The notes beneath the pieces are model-generated. The model saw nothing but the letters and a program-made list of their open reading frames with translations. It did no database searches and was not told the DNA's origin. The translations under genes were made by a program, and so were the position numbers. DNA of 6,355 bases from Nostoc sp. CHAB 5834 (GTDB lineage Bacteria > Cyanobacteriota > Cyanobacteriia > Cyanobacteriales > Nostocaceae), in NCBI GenBank assembly GCA_020829485.1, contig JAIVFU010000258.1, forward strand, positions 1 through 6,355, written 5' to 3'. How positions within the stretch are numbered: position 1 is the stretch's first letter; each line of letters starts with the position of its first letter. Shown one piece after another: positions 1 through 5,302 of this stretch.

Positions 1-23
1 TTGAAAATTATGTTTGCAGTTTC

Positions 24-44
24 ATTTGCAAATAATGTGGTTTT
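24..44 (+). repeat. Transposon-end repeat, copy A (putative transposase-binding site)
   Basis: ATTTGCAAATAATGTGGTTTT matches copy B at 57-77 except at the two bases after ATTTGCA and at the last base. The spacing is 33 bp, about three helical turns, which suits an array of transposase protomers bound on one face of the DNA. Binding itself is inferred. Confidence 0.5.
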
Positions 45-56
45 GAGACCCCCCTT

Positions 57-77
57 ATTTGCAGTTAATGTGGTTTC
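57..77 (+). repeat. Transposon-end repeat, copy B (putative transposase-binding site)
   Basis: ATTTGCAGTTAATGTGGTTT followed by CAAA is the second copy of the motif at 24-44. Shorter related blocks around TGTTTGCAGTT occur at 11-22 and 110-120, and TGTTTGCGGTTT at 89-99, so the whole end is built from variants of one element. Confidence 0.5.
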
Positions 78-106
78 AAAATCGCCTTGTTTGCGGTTTG
101 AAGCGT

Positions 107-661
107 TTATGTTTGCAGTTCACTACAGGTAGAGCTTACACCTATTTTGCTGTAATCAGCCGTATCAGTACCATCTCCACCATTTAAGGTATCATTACCT
201 GCACTACCTCTAATAATATCATTACCACCACTGCCTGATAATTGATTATCAACAGCATCACCAGTAATAGTGTCCTTTTGATTTGTACCAGTTACATTAA
301 CAAAATTTTTCACCTTAACTGCAATTCGCGTTGAACCCCCAACTCTGATTTCTAGCCTTTCTTTAGATAAATCAGCTATTATTGATATATTTGTAGCATC
401 AGTTGTCGCATCAATACTGTTAGCCTGTCCAGTAGCACCAATCAGGGTTTCAACTACATCATTAAATGTGTCAGTTCCAATTACACCTTTTTGGAAACCT
501 GCTGGTTGAATTATTACAGGTTGTCCTAAACCGTTGTAATCAACAATATCGTTACCATTTCCACCAGTAATGGTATCATCACCTGCACTAGCGATAATTC
601 TGTCATCCCCAGAAGTTCCGATTAGAATATCGTCCTCATCAGTACCTGTAATTATTGCCAT
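107..661 (-). pseudogene. RTX-type calcium-binding repeat protein, 3' end removed by transposon insertion
   Basis: The 184-residue product starts MAIITGTDEDDILIGTSGDD and shows RTX nonapeptides (GGxGxDxUx type) at about residues 6-42. A beta-rich linker follows at about 45-125, then a second RTX block at about 142-170 (GSGGNDII, GSAGNDTLN, GGDGTDTAD). In RTX proteins such repeats bind calcium in parallel beta-rolls, and many family members are exported; no N-terminal signal peptide is visible, as is usual for this group. The stretch DYNGLGQPVIIQPAGFQKG after the first block is matched by DYSKIGVSST after the second, so the protein should continue with another linker unit. Instead residues 179-184 (CSELQT) and the stop are read from the transposon end. 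The start at 661 is the only good one; its ribosome-binding site is weak. Family call confident, function unknown. Confidence 0.8.
128..132. repeat. Candidate target-site duplication, one half (GGTAG)
   Basis: Tn7- and Tn5053-type elements usually duplicate 5 bp of target. The five bases directly outside the ACA terminus are GGTAG. The partner copy would lie beyond the other end of the element, outside the window, so this is a prediction and not an observed duplication. Confidence 0.3.
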
Positions 662-1287
662 AATCTTGCTTTGCCTGTTTTTGAGTAACTGCTGTATAGT
701 AACTTTTTATCGGCTGTATTTTTCTGGAAAAAATGTTGCAGAATATAGCTATTAACTAAGATTTCGCCGCATACATTCTGTTCCTGGAGCGACCACAACG
801 TATGCAGAAAGTCAAGGTTGCGACGAATTCTCTTCAGAATCCGGGGTTTTACTTCTTGCTCTCGTGCTGGAATGATGATCCGGCGAAAGCAGATTGTGAT
901 CAAGAAGTTGCTGGTGAAGTTTCCACAGTGGAGGATTGCGATTGTGGATGGGGTGTTAGTGAAGTGGAATGAGTAGCGATGGCGTACCTGCCATGAGCCA
1001 GTGGCGATCGCAATCACCTAAATTTAGCAAAGCTTTAGAAATAACCCTGTTTAGTCACTCTCGGAAAACAATAATCGAAGCAAGATTTTGAAACTTTGAT
1101 TTAATCAAGCTTTGAGCCTTCATTTTCTAACAGTAACTAAATTTTGTAGCCAAAACCTGAAGATTAAAGCTCTCAAAGGCTTTCAGCGATTAGGTTCTCC
1201 CAGAATGAGAAAACAAGGATAAGAGAAGTACAATTGTTTACCAGGGGCAAGCGAACGCACTTCTCTGATTTTGGTGCAGCTTTATAT
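662..1287. other. Stretch with no convincing gene
   Basis: This stretch lies between the RTX remnant and the acetyltransferase promoter. Open frames exist on both strands around 652-1017, but none has a recognisable domain, a good ribosome-binding site or a plausible composition. On the plus strand, 872-976 could give a basic 34-residue peptide starting MMIRRKQIVIKKLLVKFPQW, which may be the tail of a decayed gene that I cannot identify. A HIP1 octamer is at 1004-1011. An 8-bp inverted repeat, AGAGAAGT at 1222-1229 and ACTTCTCT at 1259-1266, has a 29-base loop and no T-run, so it is not a convincing terminator. Confidence 0.5.
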
Positions 1288-1315
1288 TTGATGTAATGGT
1301 TCTTCTCGCTATAAG
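1288..1315 (+). promoter_or_regulatory. Candidate sigma70-type promoter for the GNAT gene
   Basis: TTGATG at 1288-1293 and TATAAG at 1310-1315 are separated by 16 bases and match the consensus boxes at 4/6 and 5/6 positions. A transcript would start near 1322 and leave a leader of about 80 bases before the start codon at 1404. Assigned by eye only. Confidence 0.35.
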
Positions 1316-1403
1316 ATGATGTAACAAAGCTGTAATTGAAGGTGAGTTAGTTGTCTGCTCTGTTTGTGATAAATTTCACTCTTACATTACACTGCACAAG
1401 CTC

Positions 1404-1871
1404 ATGCTAATCCGTTCTGCTACGCCAGATGATGTACCCGCAGTTCTGCCAATGGTGGCGAAGATTTGTGCTTTACACGAGTCTTGGGATAATGCTAAGT
1501 ACGGTTTTCTACCGCATCCAGAACAGCGTTATGAAAAATGGTTAACGCGAATGGCGCAAAACGAGCGCAGCGTATTTTTAGTAGCAGAAGATGAACGGCA
1601 GCTTGTAGCATTTCTCATCTCAGCAGTAGAGCAAGAGATCCCAATTTATTGCTTGCGGGAATATGCGTTTATTTACGATCTGTGGGTAGAGCCAGAATAC
1701 CGTCAAAAAGGTATTGCCCGACAGATAGTAATGCTGTGTGTAGAGCGTTTTGAGCAAATGGGAATCAAACAAATTAGATTAGATACGGCAGTAGTGAATG
1801 AAAACGCTCGAAAGTTGTTTGCATCCTGTGGTTTCCGGTTCAGTAATATCGAAATGCTCCGAGAAATTTAA
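1404..1871 (+). CDS. GNAT-family N-acetyltransferase
   Basis: This 155-residue protein is the usual length for a single-domain GNAT enzyme, which moves an acetyl group from acetyl-CoA to an amine on a small molecule or protein. The N-terminus MLIRSATPDDVPAVLPMVAK is the typical first strand and helix. FLVAEDERQLVAFLIS (about 58-73) is the central hairpin. AFIYDLWVEPEYRQKGIARQ (about 89-107) is motif A, with the pyrophosphate-binding R/Q-x-x-G-x-G/A loop seen as RQKGIA at 100-105. DTAVVNENARKLFASCGF (about 127-144) is motif B and the late GF signature. The fold is clear but the substrate cannot be read from sequence. No Shine-Dalgarno sequence is obvious before the ATG; the start is chosen because it gives a standard GNAT N-terminus. 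The gene appears monocistronic, with a repeat and not a gene immediately downstream. Confidence 0.9.
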   Translation: MLIRSATPDDVPAVLPMVAKICALHESWDNAKYGFLPHPEQRYEKWLTRMAQNERSVFLVAEDERQLVAFLISAVEQEIPIYCLREYAFIYDLWVEPEYRQKGIARQIVMLCVERFEQMGIKQIRLDTAVVNENARKLFASCGFRFSNIEMLREI

Positions 1872-1883
1872 GTATTTGCTGTC

Positions 1884-1998
1884 AAAAGTGCGTTCGTTCT
1901 ACAGCCCTTCTCCCAAAGGATACGGTACGCGAACGGGCATCAAGAAGGCAGGCGTTGGCGCAGGCATCGCTTACCGAGGGGCTTGCGATCGCACTTTT
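1884..1998. repeat. Degenerate Nostoc-type intergenic repeat bounded by a 9-bp inverted repeat
   Basis: AAAAGTGCG at 1884-1892 is the perfect inverse of CGCACTTTT at 1990-1998. Between them are phrases typical of dispersed intergenic repeats in Nostoc-like genomes: a CCCTTCTCCCAAAGG hairpin remnant at about 1905-1919, TACGCGAACGG at about 1926-1936, AAGAAGGCAGGCGTTGGCGC near 1943-1962, and a HIP1 octamer at 1985-1992. The resemblance is from memory of such repeats, not from a search. An open frame runs through it, but it overlaps the end of the acetyltransferase and has repeat-like composition, so it is not called as a gene. Confidence 0.5.
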
Positions 1999-2028
1999 AA
2001 ATTTGACTAATTAGGCATCCGCCAAGAT

Positions 2029-2271
2029 ATGGATACCGTTGGCGAATTCCCCAACGGTATCAGGTATGTGCAAAATCGGACACGTTCTTTTAAAGTAGCC
2101 CTGCCAATCCTAAATTTTTTTCAACAGGGTAAAGTTCCTGAGAAAAAATCTTGGACAGAAAAGTTGTTGCAGTACTACCAAAAATGCCAGATGGATTCAA
2201 AAATACGTCGCTTGCATCTAGCATTTCAAAAAGGTGTAGAGTTAGCTTTAAAAGAACTCATCGCTCAATAA
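2029..2271 (+). CDS. Hypothetical protein, 80 residues (orphan; possibly a gene remnant)
   Basis: I do not recognise this protein. It has no signal peptide or membrane segment. The part from about residue 15 onward is basic and probably helical, with charged and aromatic clusters (KKSWTEKLLQYYQKC at about 39-53; a terminal helix ending ELALKELIAQ). The first dozen residues are encoded by the palindrome at 2032-2061, so the true start may be the in-frame GTG at 2068 (VQNRTRSF), giving about 67 residues. No Shine-Dalgarno sequence is clear at either start. It lies 18 bases before the alpha-mannosidase remnant in the same direction. It may be a real small gene or the tail of a decayed one. Confidence 0.35.
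   Translation: MDTVGEFPNGIRYVQNRTRSFKVALPILNFFQQGKVPEKKSWTEKLLQYYQKCQMDSKIRRLHLAFQKGVELALKELIAQ
2032..2061. repeat. Perfect 11-bp palindrome with 8-base loop
   Basis: GATACCGTTGG at 2032-2042 is exactly complementary to CCAACGGTATC at 2051-2061, and the loop CGAATTCC contains the palindrome GAATTC. No T-run follows on either side, so it is not a classic terminator. It begins one base after the first possible ATG of the next ORF. It could be an RNA hairpin that masks that start, a binding site for a dimeric protein, or a relic of a small mobile repeat. Confidence 0.7.
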
Positions 2272-2289
2272 AAATTATTTATTTTCCAA

Positions 2290-2973
2290 ATGGATAGTAG
2301 CCTAATTTCTGAAGCTATTGAAAGATTGAACCAAATGGCTCGGCTCAATGTTCAAATCAGTTGGCGGTATTGCTCCTCAGATACTCCCGATGCCAATATC
2401 GGCATCTCTACACAAATTTTGAACTGGCCGATCGCTCAACTCAATGTCAAAGGACACATTACCATACCTGCTGGTGGTCAAGTGTTATGGCTTGCTCAAC
2501 AATTTATTATCCCTCAAGATTTGCATGGCTATCCTTTGACTGATTTAGCATTACGGCTTGGGTTAACTTGGTGGGCAAAAGATGTCAAAATTTTTGTGAA
2601 TGGCTCTCTAGTACAATCAGGAGATTTGTTCGATGCCTCAACCAGGGTATTGCTGATTCCATCTGTGAAAACAGGTGAGGAGATTATTGTTGCATTACGC
2701 TTGGTAAGTCCAGATAATGATCAAGGTGCATTGATGCGATCGCACCTTGTATATGAGTCTACCAGTGATGATCGCCTTGACCCTGGTTTTGTCGCTGATG
2801 AGTTAACTATCTTGCAGCGCTATCTAGAAACCGAAGCACCAGAAAAATTAGACAGTATGACACTTGCTGTCACTCTAATTAATTGGGCAGCTTTGCCAGA
2901 TGGTCAATTCTTTGAGCAATCACTTGCAATTTTACGCCAAAACCTAGCTAACCTGTCAAGTAATGAGACGTAA
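2290..2973 (+). pseudogene. Alpha-mannosidase (GH38), N-terminal fragment only
   Basis: The 227 residues match my recollection of the start of cyanobacterial GH38 alpha-mannosidases, proteins of roughly 1000 residues that cleave terminal alpha-mannose from glycans. Recognisable stretches are GGQVLWLAQQFIIPQDLHGY (about 62-81), LALRLGLTWWAKDVKIFVNG (about 86-105), a VALRLVSP...GALMRS segment (about 134-151) and DPGFVADELTILQRYL (about 164-179). Together these make up the non-catalytic beta-rich N-terminal region. The frame ends just where the catalytic (beta/alpha) domain should begin; the HAHLDMAW-type metal-binding and nucleophile motif is absent here and in the 370 bases downstream. The remnant therefore cannot be an active hydrolase. 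An 8-bp inverted repeat around a HIP1 site (2722-2749) lies within it. Family call fairly confident; whether the fragment is expressed is unknown. Confidence 0.72.
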
Positions 2974-3343
2974 ATTAAGAAAGTTACCCGTAATAACAGT
3001 TTTGTTTCTCTGTCTAACTTCTCTAAATGTGCGCCGTAGCTTGCGGGGGGACAAAATGGTTTAGAATGCTTATATTGCAAAGAGTGTAGCAATTTGCTTG
3101 TTCTTGATAGAGCGCTTCCCAGTTCGGAAATTCTCGTCCGGTCATCATCTAGTCCCCTTTCTATTGAATAGGTGAATATAATAGCTACGATTTCTTCCAA
3201 AAACTCAAGTGATTAAAGTCAGCTAAATTGCTTTATGCTTTTGGCATAGTAGAGTAAACCGATTGACGTTGATGCAATACCTCAAACCATTGGCTCAATT
3301 TAGGATACTTGTGTGCCAATTATGGCCAAATCTGAAGCTGAGA
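2974..3343. other. Gene-poor stretch after the mannosidase remnant
   Basis: No continuation of the alpha-mannosidase is visible in any frame. The phrase GTGCGCCGTAGCTTGCGGGG near 3029-3048 looks like part of a Nostoc-type intergenic repeat and may mark the breakpoint. The only supported item is the short minus-strand stub at 3023-3148. A 98-codon minus-strand frame at 2904-3200 overlaps the mannosidase remnant and has no recognisable content. Confidence 0.5.
3023..3148 (-). pseudogene. Truncated 5' end of a putative SAM-dependent methyltransferase gene
   Basis: The 41-codon frame starts MMTGREFPNWEALYQEQ after a good ribosome-binding site (AGGGG, about 8 bases before the first ATG). The FPNWEALYQEQ phrase resembles the start of cyanobacterial class I methyltransferases, which continue with a short acidic, Trp/Pro-containing segment and then the AdoMet-binding domain. 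Here the sequence becomes unrelated after about 17 residues, passes through repeat-like DNA (encoding FVPPQATAHI) and stops. The start signals and first residues are seen; the family assignment is from memory and rests on very few residues. It could instead be a chance small ORF. Confidence 0.35.
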
Positions 3344-3667
3344 TTACAAAGCATCCGTGCGATGTATGGATTCAATCAACTCCTCAACTTCTTCTTCGTC
3401 CAGACATTGTTTCACTTGGGTGCTGAACCACTCAAATTCTTCCGGTTCTGTGTCCTTGACTCGGTAAACCAGTAATGTTCCTGCAACGCGGGCAAGAGTA
3501 AGAGGTGATGGAGAAACGTGGCTCAGTAGATCGCACGCATTCTGGTATATTTCCATGACTGATAATTCGGACAAAGGAGATCCCAACTGAGCAGAAAGCT
3601 GTTTTAGATTCTCCTGAATAGATGAATGGAAGCCTGGATCTTCGGGATGGGAAAGAGGGTTATTCAT
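3344..3667 (-). CDS. Small acidic cyanobacterial hypothetical protein
   Basis: The 107-residue soluble protein has no signal peptide or membrane segment. A proline-rich N-terminus is followed by helices: a segment at about 16-30 (SIQENLKQLSAQLGS), ACDLLSHVSPSPLTLARVAG at about 44-63, and an acidic C-terminal helix with a FSTQVKQCLDEEEVEELIE run at about 81-99. The even, non-repetitive protein-like composition and the LSHVSPSPLTLARVAGTLLV core look like a conserved uncharacterised cyanobacterial family, but I cannot name a function. The start at 3667 has no strong Shine-Dalgarno sequence. The gene is divergent from the small ORF/UDG-like unit, with about 180 bases of AT-rich DNA between them. 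Confidence 0.7.
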   Translation of the reverse strand: MNNPLSHPEDPGFHSSIQENLKQLSAQLGSPLSELSVMEIYQNACDLLSHVSPSPLTLARVAGTLLVYRVKDTEPEEFEWFSTQVKQCLDEEEVEELIESIHRTDAL

Positions 3668-3757
3668 AATTGTCGTTCAAATGCCATTGGATTGGGACTG
3701 GAAGCAATTAACTTAAGACTTATTAATAAAATGTCATAGTTAAATTATCTCTGGTAT

Positions 3758-3786
3758 TTGTAGTCAAAAAACTAAATAATTATAAT
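3758..3786 (+). promoter_or_regulatory. Candidate promoter for the small ORF / UDG-like unit
   Basis: A perfect TATAAT at 3781-3786 lies 17 bases after TTGTAG (3758-3763, 3/6 to consensus). Transcription would begin near 3793, about 55 bases before the ATG at 3849. A second possible -10, TACAAT, is at 3836-3841, but its -35 region is poor. The surrounding DNA is very AT-rich. Confidence 0.4.
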
Positions 3787-3848
3787 TTCTGATTGTTTGT
3801 TGGGGAAAGTGGGTAATCTATCTGAATAGTTTAGCTACAATATTATAT

Positions 3849-3959
3849 ATGTCTGAGTATTTATTTTCAAAGTTTAGAAGTAATGAGTTTGAGGATTTGT
3901 ATCAGCAGTTATCTGAAGTTTTTACTATTCCACAAAACCACTTATCTCCGCTGAAATAA
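3849..3959 (+). CDS. 36-residue small ORF overlapping the UDG-like gene (TAATG)
   Basis: The frame reads MSEYLFSKFRSNEFEDLYQQ followed by LSEVFTIPQNHLSPLK and stop. Its TAA shares one base with the ATG of the next gene, an arrangement typical of translational coupling. The peptide is soluble, probably helical and protein-like in composition. Two readings are possible. It may be a genuine small partner or leader peptide. Alternatively, it may be the N-terminus of the glycosylase-like protein, separated by a frameshift, since an SPLK end followed by RKEFETEG would read naturally as one chain. The downstream frame is in a different register and is open back only to 3917 without a start codon. 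No Shine-Dalgarno sequence is visible at 3849. Confidence 0.5.
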   Translation: MSEYLFSKFRSNEFEDLYQQLSEVFTIPQNHLSPLK

Positions 3960-4621
3960 TGCGAAAAGAGTTTGAGACAGAAGGCTGCCCTGAACACACT
4001 CTTTCTAGAGATATTTTTCGTTCATCTAATGAAAGGTTTCAAAAATCCTATGATGACAGTTGGGTAATCGGAGTGGATATACCCAGCATACTTGAACAAA
4101 ATGATAATCTTTTGGAGAAAAGAACAGTTGTTATACTTGGACAAGACCCTCGACGGCAAAGTAAAGAAAGAGTAGAAAAAATTACTATTGGAACGCCATA
4201 CGCTTTACATCTAAACTATTGCCGTGAAAAACATCGCAGTACAAGGCTTTACTTTGACATGATCAGAGTTTTACTAAATGAGGGATATCGAGTTTATTTG
4301 ACAGATGTGTTTAAAATTTGGGTTAGCGAGTCCAATAATGGAAACCATAATATTCCTCTAATTAAACAAGACCAAGAGCGTTTCATTAAAATTTTGAAGG
4401 CAGAGTTAGAAATTTTTGAACCCCTTGCTGTTATCACTTGGGGACAAGTAGCAACTACAACAGTAAACAGCATAGGGTTAAGCGGAAATCATTTTGAGTT
4501 CCCTCATCCTAGCCCTGCAAATCATAAAACATGGTCTAACCTCATGGGCAAGCCAGCAACAAGAGCAAATCGTATTAATTTTTGGCAGGAAAAAGTTTTG
4601 GCTTTCTTGAATAAGTTATAG
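3959..4621 (+). CDS. Uracil-DNA glycosylase superfamily protein (divergent)
   Basis: The 220-residue protein has the two signature motifs of the UDG superfamily, enzymes that remove uracil or other damaged bases from DNA. TVVILGQDPRR at about 56-66 corresponds to the water-activating GQDPY motif (Asp63 would be the catalytic acid). FPHPSPANH at about 181-189 corresponds to the HPSPL leucine-loop motif (His183). Between them, GTPYALHL at about 78-85 fits the uracil-stacking strand, and AVITWGQVA at about 157-165 fits the strand before the last motif. The Tyr of GQDPY is replaced by Arg, and the DNA-intercalating Leu of HPSPL by Ala, so base specificity may differ from classical Ung. The first ~50 residues are not typical. 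The gene is AT-rich compared with its neighbours, which hints at transfer. Superfamily call good; true uracil excision unproven. Confidence 0.72.
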   Translation: MRKEFETEGCPEHTLSRDIFRSSNERFQKSYDDSWVIGVDIPSILEQNDNLLEKRTVVILGQDPRRQSKERVEKITIGTPYALHLNYCREKHRSTRLYFDMIRVLLNEGYRVYLTDVFKIWVSESNNGNHNIPLIKQDQERFIKILKAELEIFEPLAVITWGQVATTTVNSIGLSGNHFEFPHPSPANHKTWSNLMGKPATRANRINFWQEKVLAFLNKL

Positions 4622-4628
4622 TGCTAGA

Positions 4629-5150
4629 TCAAGATTCCCTTGCATTGATACTGCCAAGCGACCAATTATTTTCTGAAAACGGGGACGCATAATCTGCGAC
4701 TCGCTGCCATCCCCACTTATAGGCAGTGTCAACTAAAATTTCTTTACCATTGCGGAACTTAATAAATTCCTGCCCGTGGTCGTAAAATATATCTGCAACC
4801 AGTTGATTACGTTCGTCGTAACCCCACTTATCCACTGCTGCCCTCCACCAGCGTTTTCCGGGAGAGAGCAACTGTTCAAGTTCTAAATACTCCGGCTTCC
4901 AGTACTTGGTGCGCCATTGATTTGCTAGTGCCTCGATTAGTATTGCAGTCGGGTAGATCGGTTTTAGGTTTTCTTCAAGCCAGAGTATATAAACAATTGC
5001 GCTCCTGAAAGCATCTTCTAAACCATAGCTTGATGCTTCTAGAGTGTCTTGGAGTTGCTCGTCATTAAAATTTACGCCGAGCGACCGCAGTGCTGGAGCG
5101 TACAAATCAAATAATTCTTGTTCTACTGAATCGGCAGACCAGAACCACAT
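4629..5150 (-). CDS. Tryptophan-rich hypothetical protein, 173 residues
   Basis: I do not recognise this protein. It contains 11 tryptophans, starting MWFWSADS and including KRWWRAAVDKWG (about 99-110) and YKWGWQR (about 144-150). The first half (about 8-75) looks helical and acidic; the second half (about 85-152) looks like a compact mixed domain with the conserved-looking phrases RNQLVADIFYD and FRNGKEILVDT. There is no signal peptide, and the single hydrophobic run (AIVYILWL, 51-58) is too short to span a membrane. An AGGAG sequence lies 13 bases before the ATG, a little far but usable. Its 3' end is 7 bp from the end of the convergent UDG-like gene, leaving no room for a terminator between them. 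It is co-directional with the upstream nucleotidyltransferase, about 150 bases apart. Confidence 0.72.
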   Translation of the reverse strand: MWFWSADSVEQELFDLYAPALRSLGVNFNDEQLQDTLEASSYGLEDAFRSAIVYILWLEENLKPIYPTAILIEALANQWRTKYWKPEYLELEQLLSPGKRWWRAAVDKWGYDERNQLVADIFYDHGQEFIKFRNGKEILVDTAYKWGWQRVADYASPFSENNWSLGSINARES

Positions 5151-5302
5151 AAGAAAAAGAAAACTCCTGCTGGGTGGCTAAATAAAATTTAGCATTTAGC
5201 GTGCTTCGTGTTGATGTGGAAACTTTTGCGATGTCTACGGGCTATTCGGCCAGCAATTCTTTGTCCACCTGAATTTGAGTACATCGCTGATGGCAATAAA
5301 AA

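Larger units (their letters stand above)
1..127. mobile_element. Terminal end of a Tn7/Tn5053-like transposon (partial; body lies to the left)
   Basis: The first 127 bases are packed with repeated motifs and then stop abruptly inside a coding gene. Read on the minus strand from the outer edge, the end begins TGTAGTGAACTGCAAAC and continues with variants of CTGCAAACATAA..GC..TTCAAA at about 98-120, 74-97, 41-66 and 1-22. A second register gives ATTTGCAnnTAATGTGGTTT at 24-44 and 57-77, 33 bp apart. Termini beginning TGT with several ~20-bp inner repeats are typical of elements moved by TnsB/TniA-type DDE transposases, including cyanobacterial Tn7-like and CRISPR-associated transposons; that is family knowledge. 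No transposase gene is in the window, so the exact family is inferred. The boundary is placed after ACA at 125-127 because the interrupted gene's own sequence resumes there. Confidence 0.62.

Noticed and set aside
1..127. Possibility that the repeats at the left edge are a CRISPR array
   Set aside because: Repeats are short, imperfect and only 33 bp apart, with spacers too small and partly repeat-derived; the pattern fits a transposon end.
652..1017. 121-codon minus-strand open frame upstream of the RTX gene
   Set aside because: It overlaps the RTX start by ten bases, is rich in Cys, His, Ile and Arg in a way typical of non-coding frames, has no recognisable domain and no ribosome-binding site.
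1798..2010. 70-codon plus-strand frame across the acetyltransferase end and repeat
   Set aside because: It begins inside the GNAT gene in another frame and mostly translates the intergenic repeat.
2904..3200. 98-codon minus-strand frame
   Set aside because: It overlaps the end of the mannosidase remnant, has low-information composition, and conflicts with the better-supported stub at 3023-3148.
3263..3475. 70-codon plus-strand frame
   Set aside because: Its 3' half is antisense to the small acidic protein gene at 3344-3667, whose composition is far more protein-like.
5177..5193. GCTAAAT-AAA-ATTTAGC hairpin between the two minus-strand genes as a terminator
   Set aside because: The stem is short and AT-rich, the loop is three bases and no T-run follows in the minus-strand direction; it is too weak to call.
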